Below, one piece after another: positions 33,653 through 45,309 of a stretch of 64,000 nucleotides of DNA. A program made the position numbers and the translations under genes. The notes under the pieces are model-generated. The model saw only the letters and a list, made by a program, of their open reading frames with translations. It did no database searches and was not told where the DNA came from. Source of the DNA: Limisphaerales bacterium (GTDB lineage: Bacteria; Verrucomicrobiota; Verrucomicrobiia; Limisphaerales; UBA1100). Where the stretch lies: NCBI GenBank assembly GCA_014382585.1, contig JACNJL010000023.1:40944-104943 (forward strand), written 5' to 3'. Each line of letters begins with the position of its first letter. The stretch's first letter is position 1.

Positions 33653-33681
33653 ACGGCGTCCGCAAGGGCGCCGTTTTTTTT
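33653..33681 (+). terminator. Intrinsic terminator after DUF5069 gene
   Basis: Stem ACGGCGTCC/GGGCGCCGT (33653-33661 with 33666-33674, one wobble pair) closed by a GCAA tetraloop and followed by a run of eight T. A textbook rho-independent terminator 20 nt past the stop codon. Confidence 0.9.
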
Positions 33682-33683
33682 GT

Positions 33684-33715
33684 GACACGGATATCACAGC
33701 TGTGAAATCCGTGTC
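33684..33715. repeat. 32-bp palindrome with GACACGGAT/ATCCGTGTC arms
   Basis: GACACGGAT (33684-33692) pairs with ATCCGTGTC (33707-33715), and the inner TCACAGCTGTGA (33694-33705) is itself a perfect palindrome, so nearly the whole unit is self-complementary with one A/A mismatch. It directly follows the terminator and precedes the stop of the minus-strand aminotransferase gene. Related words occur at 47764-47819. Confidence 0.75.
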
Positions 33716-33721
33716 TGAAAA

Positions 33722-34993
33722 CTAAAGCACCTTCTTCAACGCCTTCCCCAGCCGAGCGATGCCTTCTTGGATGTTGGGGATGCTGCCGCTGCCGAAGCTG
33801 AGGCGCATTTCGCGGTTGGGTTTGCGGCGGGTGGGGTCGTCGGCGTAGCAGAGGTTGCCGGGGACGTAGATCATCTTTTGCTTGAGGGCGGCGGCGAAGA
33901 GTTTGCTTTTGAGATCGGTCTTCACGCGGGCGGGCATTCGAGCCCAGACGTAGAGGCCGCCGTTGGGCTCGGTCCATTCCACGCCTTCCGGCAAATGCTC
34001 GTGGCAGGCGCGGACCATTGCGGCGGCTTTTTTCGCATAACGTTTGCGCAGGGATTGCACGTGGGTTTCGTACGCGCCGGTGCTGAGCGCGCGCGAGATG
34101 AGTTGCTGCAAAAAGTTCGTGGTCCCGAAATCGTGATTGCCCTTCACGCGCAATGCCGCCGTGAGCAACGGCGCGGGAAGGAAGCCAAAGCCAACGCGCA
34201 CGCCGGTGGCGTAGGGTTTGCTGTAGGTGCTGGTGTAAATGACACGGTCGCCGGTGCGATCCATTGTAAGCGCGCCGGGGGTGTCCTCACCGGCAAAACG
34301 CAGCTCTCGGTAGGCGGCGTCTTCCAGCAAATAAATCGGATGACCGGCAAATTTTTCGTAGCGGCGCAGCAGCTTGAGTGCGGCGGCTTTTTTGGCAGCG
34401 GCAGTGGTGGTGCCGGTGGGGTTGCAGTGATAGCTGACCAAATAGAGTGCCTTGAGGCGGGGTAGTTCGCCGGATTTTTTCAGCGCCTCCAGCGTGGCCT
34501 CGAGGTGGGCGAGGTTGATACCGTCCGCCTCCATCCGAATGCCGCGCCCGCGAATGCCGTGGCTTTGCATAATGCCTAGGTACACAAAATACGAAGGGTC
34601 TTCCACGAGCACAATGTCGCCTTCGTCAAAAAGAATTTCCGTGAGGATATACAGGAACTGCTGCGAGCCGTGGGTAATCATCATCCGACTCGGCGAGTAT
34701 GCCTTGGCCTTGGGCGATTGGCCGTCCAACTGCGCGAGCCGCCGCGCCGTGAGGGTGCGCAGCGTTTCATCGCCGGCGGTGGTGCCGTACTGCAACGGCG
34801 GCTGGCCGGTTTTCCCTGAGCGCAGCATCTCCGCCATAATGTTGCGCGTGATCTCGACCGGCAGCGATGGATTATCCGTAAACCCCGCCGCCAACGAAAT
34901 CAACCCCGGCCTCACCAGCGCCTCCCGCATCAGCCAAGTAATTGCCGGCTCCGCAGTGCGTCGCCCCAATTGTGATAACGCGCTCCCTTTCAT
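33722..34993 (-). CDS. PLP-dependent aminotransferase class I/II (2-aminoadipate/MocR-C-terminal-like)
   Basis: Fold-type I aminotransferase of 423 residues. [74 protein letters not shown] and [10 protein letters not shown] are typical of the LysN/ARO8-like group; the PLP Lys lies in [17 protein letters not shown] and a conserved Arg in REMRLSFGS. It has no helix-turn-helix domain. The ATG at 34993 is preferred: the frame continues to 35380, but that portion is antisense to thiG. Divergent from thiG, with about 90 bp between the starts. Substrate unknown. Confidence 0.87.
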   Translation of the reverse strand: MKGSALSQLGRRTAEPAITWLMREALVRPGLISLAAGFTDNPSLPVEITRNIMAEMLRSGKTGQPPLQYGTTAGDETLRTLTARRLAQLDGQSPKAKAYSPSRMMITHGSQQFLYILTEILFDEGDIVLVEDPSYFVYLGIMQSHGIRGRGIRMEADGINLAHLEATLEALKKSGELPRLKALYLVSYHCNPTGTTTAAAKKAAALKLLRRYEKFAGHPIYLLEDAAYRELRFAGEDTPGALTMDRTGDRVIYTSTYSKPYATGVRVGFGFLPAPLLTAALRVKGNHDFGTTNFLQQLISRALSTGAYETHVQSLRKRYAKKAAAMVRACHEHLPEGVEWTEPNGGLYVWARMPARVKTDLKSKLFAAALKQKMIYVPGNLCYADDPTRRKPNREMRLSFGSGSIPNIQEGIARLGKALKKVL

Positions 34994-35084
34994 TCGCGCA
35001 GAGAGAATGGGGGAAAGCGGATTTTTGAGCGAGGGAAAACCAAGACTTACTCGACGCCTTCGCTGTGGCGGCGTAGATTCGGGC

Positions 35085-35879
35085 GTGTCTGTTTTGCCAT
35101 TGACGATTGCTGGCCGTGAGTTTTCCTCGCGCCTGATTTTGGGGACGGGGAAATTTGCGTCGCCGGAATTGATGCGGGCGGCGTTGGAGGCGAGCGGGGC
35201 GGAGATGGTGACCGTCGCGCTGCGGCGGGCAGACTTGAGCGGCGAGAATGATCCCTTCGCCAATATTCTGGAATTCATCGATCCCGAAAAATTTCTGCTG
35301 TTGCCCAATACTAGCGGCGCGATGAATGCCGAGGAGGCAGTGCGGCTGGCGCGCCTGGCGGCGGCGGCGGGTTTGCCCAAATGGGTGAAGCTGGAAATTC
35401 ATCCGGACCCGCGCTACCTGCTGCCCGATCCCGTGGAAACGCTGGCGGCGGCGGAGCAGTTGGTGCGCGAAGGCTTCACGGTGTTGCCGTACATCAATGC
35501 CGACCCCGTCATCGCTAAGCGTTTGCAGGAAGTGGGCTGCTCGACGGTGATGCCGCTTGGTGCGCCCATCGGCAGCAATGGCGGCGTGCAAACGCGCGAC
35601 CAAATCCGCATCATCATCGACCAAGCCACTGTGCCGGTTGTGGTCGATGCCGGCCTCGGCGCGCCCAGTCACGCGGCGGAAGCAATGGAACTGGGCGCGG
35701 ACGCGGTGCTGGTGAACACCGCCATTGCCGTGAACGACGATCCTTGTCGAATGGCCAGCGCCTTTGCCAAAGCCACCGAAGCAGGCCGAATGGCCTACGA
35801 AATCGGCCTCGGTGAGACGAGCGAATCGGCCAATGCCACCAGTCCGTTGACCGGATTTTTGGAGCCAGAGAAATCTTGA
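35085..35879 (+). CDS. thiG: Thiazole synthase ThiG
   Basis: Forms the thiazole phosphate of thiamine from 1-deoxy-xylulose 5-phosphate, dehydroglycine and ThiS thiocarboxylate. The 264-residue TIM-barrel product carries [34 protein letters not shown], the WVKLEIHPD segment with the Schiff-base Lys, [18 protein letters not shown] and [31 protein letters not shown]. The GTG at 35085 is chosen because a much longer frame upstream overlaps the divergent aminotransferase gene; TTG at 35094 is a close alternative. No thiS, thiH or thiF is adjacent. Confidence 0.93.
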   Translation: MSVLPLTIAGREFSSRLILGTGKFASPELMRAALEASGAEMVTVALRRADLSGENDPFANILEFIDPEKFLLLPNTSGAMNAEEAVRLARLAAAAGLPKWVKLEIHPDPRYLLPDPVETLAAAEQLVREGFTVLPYINADPVIAKRLQEVGCSTVMPLGAPIGSNGGVQTRDQIRIIIDQATVPVVVDAGLGAPSHAAEAMELGADAVLVNTAIAVNDDPCRMASAFAKATEAGRMAYEIGLGETSESANATSPLTGFLEPEKS

Positions 35880-35914
35880 AAATAATAAAAACCCAAACAG
35901 GGCACAGAGCGGGG

Positions 35915-35943
35915 TTGACCTTCGGCGGTGTTTTGACGATTTA
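35915..35943 (+). promoter_or_regulatory. Weak candidate promoter of LPS-heptose gene group
   Basis: TTGACC (35915-35920) and GATTTA (35938-35943) with 17-bp spacing, 32 bp upstream of the kinase ATG. The -10 match is poor; offered as the best candidate in the 96-bp gap after thiG. Confidence 0.28.
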
Positions 35944-35975
35944 TCGGCAGGTCAGTTCGTGATTTTTTAAGTGCA

Positions 35976-36962
35976 ATGAGTGTAACCGTAAAACGCGTGA
36001 AGGGCTTGCTGCGGGCGGCGACGAAGAGTCGGGTGCTGGTGGTGGGCGATGTGATGCTGGATCAGTTTCTCTGGGGGCGCGTGAAGCGTATCTCGCCGGA
36101 GGCGCCGGTGCCGGTGGTGGAGTTCCAAAGCGAATCGTATATGCCCGGCGGCGCGGCCAATGTGGCGCGCAACCTCACGGCGCTCGGCGCGGATGTGGGT
36201 TTGTTTGGCCTGGTGGGCAAAGATGACGGCGCGAAAATGCTCAAGCAATTGTTGAAGGAAGACAATGTGGACAGCAGCGGCTTGATTGCCTCCGCCTCGC
36301 GGATGACGACGCGCAAGACGCGCGTGATTGCGCATCAACAACAAATGCTGCGTGTGGATCGCGAAACGAATGATGCCGCCGAACCGCGTGTAACCAAGCG
36401 CTTGCTCGGCGCGATTGAAGCCGAGCTGGACACCACACACGCGGTGATCATTTGCGACTACAGCAAAGGCGCGGTGACGCAGGAACTGCTCGATGGCCTG
36501 CGCGAACGGTGCAAGCCACGCGGCATTTGGCTAAGCTTCGATCCCAAGCCCGCGCATCAGCTTAATCTTGCCGCGATGTCGCTCATCACGCCCAATCGTG
36601 GCGAGCTTTTCGCGCTGGCCGGTTTGCCCGATGAAGCCACCGAGGCCAGCCTCAATGCCGCGGTCGCCGCCGTGCAGGATGAATTTGAGCCCGCCATTAT
36701 GCTCGTCACCCTCAGCGAACACGGGATGTTGCTTTGCCCGCGCGGCGAAAAGCCCACGCTCATCCCCACCGTGGCACAAGAAATTTACGATGTCTCCGGC
36801 GCAGGCGACACGGTCATCGCCAGCTTCACCCTCGCCATTGCCGCGGGCGCATCGCCCGCCGAGGCGGCAGTGTTCTCCAATCACGCTGCCGGCGTGGTAG
36901 TCGGCAAAATGGGCACGGCAGTGGTCACGCCAAGGGAATTGAGTGGGAGTTTTTATGTTTAA
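35976..36962 (+). CDS. D-glycero-beta-D-manno-heptose-7-phosphate kinase (HldE kinase domain/RfaE1)
   Basis: PfkB-family kinase of 328 residues that phosphorylates heptose 7-phosphate at C1 in ADP-heptose synthesis for LPS core. VLVVGDVMLDQFLWGRVKRISPEAPVPVVEF and GGAANVARNLTALGADVGLFGLVG are characteristic of HldE/HldA; DVSGAGDTVIASFTLA holds the catalytic Asp (GAGD). The nucleotidyltransferase domain of bifunctional HldE is absent, so the adenylyl transfer must be encoded elsewhere. It is followed by the GmhB-like phosphatase gene after a 27-nt gap. Confidence 0.9.
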   Translation: MSVTVKRVKGLLRAATKSRVLVVGDVMLDQFLWGRVKRISPEAPVPVVEFQSESYMPGGAANVARNLTALGADVGLFGLVGKDDGAKMLKQLLKEDNVDSSGLIASASRMTTRKTRVIAHQQQMLRVDRETNDAAEPRVTKRLLGAIEAELDTTHAVIICDYSKGAVTQELLDGLRERCKPRGIWLSFDPKPAHQLNLAAMSLITPNRGELFALAGLPDEATEASLNAAVAAVQDEFEPAIMLVTLSEHGMLLCPRGEKPTLIPTVAQEIYDVSGAGDTVIASFTLAIAAGASPAEAAVFSNHAAGVVVGKMGTAVVTPRELSGSFYV

Positions 36963-36989
36963 CCTCCGCGCCACAAGCTCGATAGGCTA

Positions 36990-37531
36990 ATGAAGCGCGC
37001 CGTTTTCCTCGATCGCGACGGCACGCTCAACATCGAGCGGCATTATCTCCACGACCCCAATCAACTGGAAATCATCCCCGGCACCGGCTCCGCGCTGCGG
37101 CGGTTGATGGACGCGGGTTTCGCACTTTTCATCGTCACCAACCAATCCGGCATAGGCCGCGGTTATTATCAAGAAGCGGATATGCACGCGGTGAATGAAA
37201 AAATGGCCAAGACGTTGGCTACCGATGGCGTGCGATTTGAGAAAATCTATTTTGCGCCTGAATCGCCGGAGGCCGAAAGCCTTGGCCGCAAGCCGAGCCC
37301 GAAATTTTTGCAGGACGCCGCTGCCGAATTCGACATCGACCTTGCCCAAAGCTACATGATCGGTGACAAAACCGCCGACCTCCAATGCGGCTGGAATGCC
37401 GGCGTCAAAAAGAGCATCCTCGTCCGCACCGGCTACGGCGCGGAACTGGAAATATCCGATCCCACCACCGTGGCCCCCGCCGCCATCGTGGACGACATCA
37501 GCGCGGCGGCAGATTGGATTTTGAACGACTA

Positions 37532-37532
<1 letters not shown>
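36990..37532 (+). CDS. GmhB-like D,D-heptose 1,7-bisphosphate phosphatase (HAD family)
   Basis: HAD phosphatase of 180 residues of the HisB-N/GmhB group. Motif I is FLDRDGTLN, with the two catalytic Asp; motif II TNQSGIGRGYY; motif III Lys in GRKPSPKFL; motif IV MIGDKTADLQCG. The zinc-binding Cys/His loop usual in E. coli GmhB between motifs II and III is missing (YFAPESPEAESLGRKP has no Cys). Position between the heptose kinase and kdsB supports a role in ADP-heptose synthesis. The stop overlaps the kdsB start (TAATG). Confidence 0.85.
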
Positions 37533-39882
<2,350 letters not shown>

Positions 39883-39909
39883 CGGCATCCCGAATTGGAG
39901 GTTAACGAT

Positions 39910-39975
39910 GCGGACTCGCAAGCTCGTCCCTCCGGAAAACAACACCTCAATGGAGGGGCGAGCCTGCGAGTCCGC
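39910..39975. repeat. Inverted repeat with 24-bp arms in folC leader
   Basis: Left arm 39910-39933 (starts GCGGACTCGCA) and right arm 39952-39975 (ends TGCGAGTCCGC) match at 22 of 24 positions, with an 18-nt spacer. It fills the pyrG-folC gap and is open in the folC frame, producing a false 30-residue extension from the ATG at 39895. Confidence 0.85.
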
Positions 39976-39984
39976 CCATCTGCT

Positions 39985-41217
39985 ATGACCTATCAAGAAG
40001 CCATTGATTGGCTGTACGAGCTACGGTTGCTCGGCTCCAAGCTCGGCTTGGAAAACCCACGCCAACTCGCCGCACACGCAGGCAATCCGCACGAGCAGTT
40101 GCGCATCATCCACGTTGCCGGCACCAACGGCAAAGGCTCCGTGTGCGCGATGCTCGAAAGCATTTATCACACCGCCGGATACAAAACCGGCCTGTTCACT
40201 TCGCCGCATCTCGTCAGCTTTCGCGAACGCATTCAGGTAAACCGCGAACCTATCGCCGAAGCAGAAGTCGTGCGCCTCACCGAATGCATTCAGGCATTGC
40301 TCCGCCACTTCCCCGCCGGCCAACCGCCCACTTTTTTTGAAGTCATCACCGTAATGGCCCTCGAACATTTCGCGCGCGAGCAGTGCGACGTCGTCCTGCT
40401 CGAAACCGGCCTCGGCGGAAGGCTCGACGCCACCAACATCGTCACCCCCATCGCCACCGTCATCACCCCCATCGCGCTGGATCACCAACAATACCTTGGC
40501 GAAACTCTCGCCCAAATTGCCGCCGAAAAAGCCGGCATTCTCAAAAAAGGAATCCCCGCCCTCAGCGCGCCCCAACCACCCGAAGCGCGCGACGTGCTCA
40601 AGCAAACAGGCCCCATCACATTTGTGGACACCGAACACCCCACCGCCCTCGCCGGACAACATCAACGCCAAAACGCCGCCCTCGCCGCCGCCACCATCGA
40701 GGCAGTTCAAAATACGTTGACGGTAAAAACTGATTCCATCAAAACCGCCCTCGGCAACGTCCATTGGCCTGCTCGCGGGCAAGTGTTTGAACGCGCCGGA
40801 TGCAAGCTGTTGCTTGATGCCGTCCACAACCCCGCCGGCGCCGAGGCATTGCGCGGCGTCTTGGCCGAGCTGCATTCGGGGCAGCGGCCCACGCTGATGC
40901 TCGGCGTGTTGGCCGATAAAAATTGGGAACGGATGGTCGGCATTCTTGCGCCGCTCGCGGGGCGCATTGTTTGTGTTCCCGTCAGCAGTGAACGGACTTT
41001 GCCGCCGGATGAATTGGCTGAAGCGTGTCGCCAACAAAACGATTGCGAGGTCATCATCGCCGAATCATTGGAAAATGGATTAAGCGCTGTGGGGAAAGAC
41101 GACTTCGTCGTCATCACCGGCTCCATTTATTTGCTGGGCGAGGCAATGAATTTGCTGGGCCTCGCGGTGGCGGGGGAGGAGAAAGATTTAAACGAATGGA
41201 AAATGTTGCAGCCATAA
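39985..41217 (+). CDS. folC: Bifunctional folylpolyglutamate/dihydrofolate synthase FolC
   Basis: Mur-ligase-family enzyme of 410 residues that adds glutamate to dihydropteroate or folates. IIHVAGTNGKGSVCAMLESIYHTAGYKTGLFTSPHLVSFRERIQV is the ATP-loop and family signature; VVLLETGLGGRLDATNIV, ITPIALDHQQYLGETLAQIAAEKAGILKKG and LLLDAVHNPAGAEAL follow. The ATG at 39985 (MTYQEAIDWLY) is the natural start; the longer frame runs through a palindromic repeat. The HAD gene begins within its last 22 nt. Confidence 0.95.
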   Translation: MTYQEAIDWLYELRLLGSKLGLENPRQLAAHAGNPHEQLRIIHVAGTNGKGSVCAMLESIYHTAGYKTGLFTSPHLVSFRERIQVNREPIAEAEVVRLTECIQALLRHFPAGQPPTFFEVITVMALEHFAREQCDVVLLETGLGGRLDATNIVTPIATVITPIALDHQQYLGETLAQIAAEKAGILKKGIPALSAPQPPEARDVLKQTGPITFVDTEHPTALAGQHQRQNAALAAATIEAVQNTLTVKTDSIKTALGNVHWPARGQVFERAGCKLLLDAVHNPAGAEALRGVLAELHSGQRPTLMLGVLADKNWERMVGILAPLAGRIVCVPVSSERTLPPDELAEACRQQNDCEVIIAESLENGLSAVGKDDFVVITGSIYLLGEAMNLLGLAVAGEEKDLNEWKMLQP

Positions 41218-41849
41218 CATTTGATATCGGCGGCACGCTCATCGAACCGTGGCCTTCGGTGGGGCACGCCTACGCTGAAGTGGCCGTGCGTTACGGTGTG
41301 GATGCCGCGCCGGAAGAAATTACCCAACGCTTCGTCGAGGCGTGGCGCCATCGCGGGGATTTTGAATACACGAAAATCGGTTGGGCCGCGTTGGTGGATG
41401 AAACGTTTGCCGGCCTCACGACCACGTTGCCGAGCCAAAGTTTTTTTGATGAGTTGTATCACGACTTCGGCACGCCCAAGCCGTGGCGTATTTTCGATGA
41501 CGTACTACCGACGATTGCCGCATTGCACGAACACGGCACGCGGCTGGCGGTGATTTCAAATTGGGACGATCGCTTGAGTCCATTGCTGGAATCACTGGAG
41601 CTTGCGAACGAGTTTGAAGCCATTCTAGTTTCCGCCGAGGTGGGGCACCCGAAGCCCGCGCTGGAAATTTTCCAAGCCGCCGCCGAGGCATTGCAGCTTC
41701 CGCCGGCGGAAATTCTCCACGTTGGCGACAGTGAAATCGAAGATCACCACGGCGCGCAAGCCGCCGGATTCCAGTCCCGCTGGCTCTGCCGAGGCAGCGC
41801 CGAACCCATCGGAAATAGCATCACTTCACTGGCCGACCTGCTACAATAA
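41196..41849 (+). CDS. HAD-IA family hydrolase
   Basis: HAD phosphatase of 217 residues. Motif I ITFDIGGTLIEP keeps the nucleophile Asp but the second Asp position is Gly (DIGGT rather than DxDGT), seen in some HDHD3/phosphoglycolate-like members. Motif II VISNWDD, motif III Lys in GHPKPALEIF, motif IV HVGDSEIEDHHGAQAAGF. Overlaps the 3' end of folC by 22 nt. Substrate unknown. A small GC hairpin (41850-41864) follows the stop. Confidence 0.88.
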   Translation: MENVAAITFDIGGTLIEPWPSVGHAYAEVAVRYGVDAAPEEITQRFVEAWRHRGDFEYTKIGWAALVDETFAGLTTTLPSQSFFDELYHDFGTPKPWRIFDDVLPTIAALHEHGTRLAVISNWDDRLSPLLESLELANEFEAILVSAEVGHPKPALEIFQAAAEALQLPPAEILHVGDSEIEDHHGAQAAGFQSRWLCRGSAEPIGNSITSLADLLQ

Positions 41850-41972
41850 GCGCCAAAAAGGCGCAGTCACAATTGTGCCAAAATATCCCTAATTCACACG
41901 TTATTAACATGGCTGGAAACGTGATAATTGTGTTTTTAAAGGGTTATTTTGAGTTTTTCAGTTTTCGGGCGG

Positions 41973-41989
41973 CTGGCACGGTTCTTGTT
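41973..41989 (+). promoter_or_regulatory. Sigma-54-like promoter upstream of hsp20
   Basis: CTGGCACGGTTCTTGTT fits the -24/-12 consensus YTGGCACGrNNNTTGCW except GT for GC at -12; GG and G(T) are separated by exactly 10 bp. It lies 91 bp upstream of the Hsp20 ATG in a 224-bp non-coding stretch. AATTGTG repeats at 41871-41877 and 41926-41932 are possible activator sites. Confidence 0.55.
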
Positions 41990-42079
41990 GTTAACAGGTG
42001 AAAGAATGATTTTTAAGGGTCGCGAAAATCAATTGGCGGGATTTTCGGCTTTTTTTAACACCGCCTGAAAGGAATGAAA

Positions 42080-42502
42080 ATGAACACATTGAGCATCTGG
42101 AATCCCATTCACGAGATGGACGAGCTGTTTCACGGTCGACTGGCATCTGCGCTGGGAGCCGGCGGGGCGCAATCGTGGTCGCCGGTAGTGGACGTTGAGG
42201 AATCTGCCGGATCGTACACGATCCGCGCTGAGCTGCCGGGTTTGAGCAAAGAGAAGGTGAACGTCACAGTGGAGAACGGTGTGCTGACCCTATCGGGTGC
42301 GCGCGATTTGGAACGCAAAGTGGAAACCAAAACGTTTCATCGGGTGGAGCGTTCGCACGGCTCCTTCAGCCGTAGCTTTGCGCTGCCGGAAGATGTGGAC
42401 GCCGAAAACGTGGCGGCCAGTTTCAAGGATGGCCTGCTGGAAATCAAAATCGCCAAGCGCGAAGAGGCGTTGGCGAAGTCGATCGAAGTGCGCGTGGAAT
42501 AG
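42080..42502 (+). CDS. Hsp20/alpha-crystallin small heat-shock protein
   Basis: ATP-independent holdase of 140 residues. The alpha-crystallin domain (about residues 36-140) includes SPVVDVEESAGSYTIRAELPGLSKEKVNVTVENGVLTLSG, FHRVERSHGSFSRSFALPEDVD and ASFKDGLLEI. The C-terminal IXI-type motif is weak (IEVRVE). The AAAGGA (42068-42073) is 6 nt from the ATG at 42080 and only touches the ATG at 42074, so 42080 is the preferred start. Single-gene transcript with a sigma-54-like promoter and a strong terminator. Confidence 0.95.
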   Translation: MNTLSIWNPIHEMDELFHGRLASALGAGGAQSWSPVVDVEESAGSYTIRAELPGLSKEKVNVTVENGVLTLSGARDLERKVETKTFHRVERSHGSFSRSFALPEDVDAENVAASFKDGLLEIKIAKREEALAKSIEVRVE

Positions 42503-42522
42503 TGCGTAGCGCATCATTCATC

Positions 42523-42562
42523 AACCGCCGAAGAGCATTGGCCCTTCGGCGGTTTTTGTTTT
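42523..42562 (+). terminator. Intrinsic terminator after hsp20
   Basis: Perfect 11-bp stem AACCGCCGAAG/CTTCGGCGGTT (42523-42533 with 42544-42554), loop of 10 nt, followed by T-rich TTTTTGTTTT. Located 20 nt past the hsp20 stop. Confidence 0.92.
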
Positions 42563-42573
42563 CTGCAATTCCA

Positions 42574-42602
42574 TTGACGGCGGGGGGTGGGTGTACGATA
42601 CC
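42574..42602 (+). promoter_or_regulatory. Weak candidate promoter of sdhCAB
   Basis: TTGACG (42574-42579) with GATACC (42597-42602) at 17-bp spacing, immediately after the hsp20 terminator. If right, transcription would begin near 42608 and favour the ATG at 42615 over the GTG at 42591 as the sdhC start. Confidence 0.3.
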
Positions 42603-42614
42603 TTTGCGCAGCGG

Positions 42615-43370
42615 ATGGATTACATCACGGGCATTTTCAAAACGTCGCTGGGGCGTAAGTATCTTATGGCCATCACGGGCGCGGGCCTGTTTGGGTTTAT
42701 CATCGCGCATTTGCTGGGCAATCTGCTGATGTTCGCGGGACCGGCGGCGATCAATGAGTACGCTGCGAAGCTGCACGCGCTGGGGCCGTTGCTGTGGGTG
42801 GCGCGGATTGGGTTGCTTGGAATGGTGGGGCTGCATATTTGGTCGGCCATTCAATTGACTTCGGAAAATCGCGAGGCGCGCGGGGTGCAGTACGAAAGCG
42901 AAGTGGAGCCGGTGGACGCGCATCGGCGTGATGATATCGTGGCCAAGTTTGCCGCGCGCACGATGATTTTTAGCGGGCTGATTATTGCGGCATTCGCGTT
43001 TTATCATCTGGCGCATTACACGTGGAAGGTGCCGCAGATCAACGGTGCGGGCGCGGATTTCGAGACGTTTTATGTGGCGGACGATTTGGAGACTCAAACT
43101 GAAGGGCAAGAGGGCAAGGATCCGGTGGACGTTTATCGGATGGTGGTCACCGGTTTCAAAGTGCCGTGGGTGACAGGTTTTTATGTGGTGGCGATTGGGT
43201 TGCTGTGTCTGCATCTCAGCCACGGGCTCAGTGCGATGTTTCAGTCTCTGGGATTGAAGAACAAAAATTACGGCAAGTGGATCGACTGCGGCGCGAAGGC
43301 GGCGTCGGCTTTGATTTTTCTTGGATACATTTCCATCCCTGTGAGCGTGCTCGCGGGCTTTATTAAATAG
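42615..43370 (+). CDS. sdhC: Succinate dehydrogenase/fumarate reductase cytochrome b subunit SdhC
   Basis: Membrane anchor of 251 residues of the cytochrome b558 (TIGR02046-type) family. Five membrane helices are visible; SSIG-like GKKYLM equivalent [29 protein letters not shown] opens the protein, and His residues in [22 protein letters not shown] and LHLSHGL are candidate heme ligands for two hemes. The ATG at 42615 is chosen over a GTG at 42591, which would lie inside the putative promoter. Stop is 1 nt before sdhA. Confidence 0.9.
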   Translation: MDYITGIFKTSLGRKYLMAITGAGLFGFIIAHLLGNLLMFAGPAAINEYAAKLHALGPLLWVARIGLLGMVGLHIWSAIQLTSENREARGVQYESEVEPVDAHRRDDIVAKFAARTMIFSGLIIAAFAFYHLAHYTWKVPQINGAGADFETFYVADDLETQTEGQEGKDPVDVYRMVVTGFKVPWVTGFYVVAIGLLCLHLSHGLSAMFQSLGLKNKNYGKWIDCGAKAASALIFLGYISIPVSVLAGFIK

Positions 43371-43371
43371 G

Positions 43372-45309
43372 ATGAATCTCGACGCCAACATTCCGTCAGG
43401 ACCGATGGCCCAGAAATGGGATAAGCATCAGTTTGACTTGAAGCTGGTGAACCCCGCGAACAAGCGGAAGTACGAGGTCATCGTTGTGGGTAGCGGACTG
43501 GCGGGCGCATCAGCTGCGGCCACCTTGGCGGAGCTGGGCTATAACGTGAAGTGTTTTTGTTTTCAGGATAGCCCGCGTCGCGCGCATTCCATCGCCGCGC
43601 AGGGCGGCATCAATGCGGCCAAGAATTATCAGAACGATGGCGACAGCGTACACCGCTTGTTTTACGACACGGTGAAGGGCGGCGATTATCGCTCGCGCGA
43701 GGCCAACGTCCATCGCCTCGCGCAGGTGAGCGTGAATATTATCGATCAATGCGCGGCGCAAGGCGTGCCCTTCGCGCGCGAGTACGGTGGGTTGTTGGCC
43801 AATCGTTCCTTCGGTGGCGCGCAGGTGAGCCGCACTTTTTATGCCCGCGGGCAAACGGGGCAGCAGTTGCTGCTCGGCGCGTACTCCTCGTTGAGCCGGC
43901 AAATCGGCCTCGGCAAAGTGCAGATGTTTCCGCGCACGGAGATGCTTGATGTGGTGTTGGTGGATGGGCACGCGAAGGGCATTGTGGTGCGCGATTTGGT
44001 GACCGGAGAAATCAGCCGTCACTCCGCGCACGCGGTGGTGCTGGCCACCGGCGGTTATGGCAACGCGTTTTTTCTTTCCACCAATGCGATGGGCTGCAAT
44101 GTCACGGCGGCGTTCCGCGCGTACAAACACGGCGCGGCGTTTGCCAATCCCTGTTACACGCAGATTCATCCCACTTGCATTCCGGTAAGCGGCGAGCATC
44201 AGAGCAAACTGACGCTAATGAGCGAATCGCTCCGGAACGATGGCCGCGTGTGGGTGCCGAAAAGTCAGGCGGTTGCGGATCAAATTCGCAACGGTGAATT
44301 GAAGGCGCGCGATGTGGCGGATGTCGATCGCGATTATTATCTCGAACGTAAGTATCCCAGTTTCGGCAATCTTGTGCCGCGCGATGTGGCCTCACGCAAT
44401 GCGAAGGAAGCCTGCGATGACGGCCGCGGAGTGGTGAGTTCGGGACTGGGCGTGTATTTGGATTTTGAGGATGCTATCGGCCGCTTGGGCGAGCCTGCTG
44501 TGCGTGAGCGGTACGGAAATCTTTTCGATATGTACGAGAAGATTACCGGCAGCAACGCGTACCAAAATCCGATGACCATTTATCCCGCTGTGCATTACAC
44601 GATGGGTGGGCTTTGGGTGGATTATAATTTAATGAGCAACGTCCCCGGCTTGTACGTGGTGGGTGAGGCGAATTTCTCCGATCACGGCGCCAATCGCCTG
44701 GGCGCCAGCGCGTTGATGCAGGGCTTGGCGGACGGTTATTTTGTGCTGCCGTACACCATCGGCCAATATCTCGCCGAAGTGGGCCCGGACGATCGGCCGA
44801 ACACGGAGAGCAGTGAGTTTGCCGGTGCGGAAGAAAAAGTGCGTGGGCAAATTAATCAAATGTTGTCCATTAAAGGCAAACGCACGCCGACCTCATTTCA
44901 TCGCGAGCTCGGCCAAATTATGTGGGACAAGTGCGGGATGGCGCGCAACAAAGCGGGGCTGGAAGAGGCCATCAAAAAAATCCCCGAACTGCGTGCGGAA
45001 TTTTGGGAAAATCTCAATGTGCCCGGCGAACATGGTTCGCTCAATCAAAGCCTTGAGCACGCCGGGCGTGTGGCGGATTTTCTGGAGTTTGGCGAATTGA
45101 TGTGTCGCGACGCGCTGCAACGCGAGGAATCCTGCGGCGGCCATTTCCGCGAAGAACACCAAACTCCAGAAGGCGAAGCCAAGCGCGACGATGAAAATTT
45201 CTCCTTCGTTGGCGCGTGGGAATACAAGGGAGCCGATCAAGCGCCTGAGCTTCACAAGGAGAATCTTGAATACGAAGAAGTGAAGATGACGCAACGGAGT
45301 TACAAGTGA
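43372..45309 (+). CDS. sdhA: Succinate dehydrogenase/fumarate reductase flavoprotein subunit SdhA
   Basis: FAD-containing catalytic subunit, 645 residues, oxidising succinate (or reducing fumarate) at the cytoplasmic face. [24 protein letters not shown] binds [23 protein letters not shown] supplies the covalent FAD His; [19 protein letters not shown] and TQIHPTCIP carry active-site residues. The b558-type family is shared by Bacillus, Bacteroides, epsilonproteobacterial-like and PVC enzymes. The stop overlaps sdhB by TGATG. Confidence 0.95.
   Translation: MNLDANIPSGPMAQKWDKHQFDLKLVNPANKRKYEVIVVGSGLAGASAAATLAELGYNVKCFCFQDSPRRAHSIAAQGGINAAKNYQNDGDSVHRLFYDTVKGGDYRSREANVHRLAQVSVNIIDQCAAQGVPFAREYGGLLANRSFGGAQVSRTFYARGQTGQQLLLGAYSSLSRQIGLGKVQMFPRTEMLDVVLVDGHAKGIVVRDLVTGEISRHSAHAVVLATGGYGNAFFLSTNAMGCNVTAAFRAYKHGAAFANPCYTQIHPTCIPVSGEHQSKLTLMSESLRNDGRVWVPKSQAVADQIRNGELKARDVADVDRDYYLERKYPSFGNLVPRDVASRNAKEACDDGRGVVSSGLGVYLDFEDAIGRLGEPAVRERYGNLFDMYEKITGSNAYQNPMTIYPAVHYTMGGLWVDYNLMSNVPGLYVVGEANFSDHGANRLGASALMQGLADGYFVLPYTIGQYLAEVGPDDRPNTESSEFAGAEEKVRGQINQMLSIKGKRTPTSFHRELGQIMWDKCGMARNKAGLEEAIKKIPELRAEFWENLNVPGEHGSLNQSLEHAGRVADFLEFGELMCRDALQREESCGGHFREEHQTPEGEAKRDDENFSFVGAWEYKGADQAPELHKENLEYEEVKMTQRSYK

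Noticed and set aside
34994..35380. N-terminal extension of the aminotransferase
   Set aside because: Lies antisense to thiG and does not resemble an aminotransferase N-terminus.
41850..41864. GCGCC-AAAAA-GGCGC hairpin as terminator of the folC-HAD unit
   Set aside because: Short 5-bp stem without a following T-run; not strong enough to list as a terminator.
41909..42001. Possible 30-codon ORF in the hsp20 leader
   Set aside because: It would overlap the sigma-54-like promoter, has no ribosome-binding site and no recognisable sequence.
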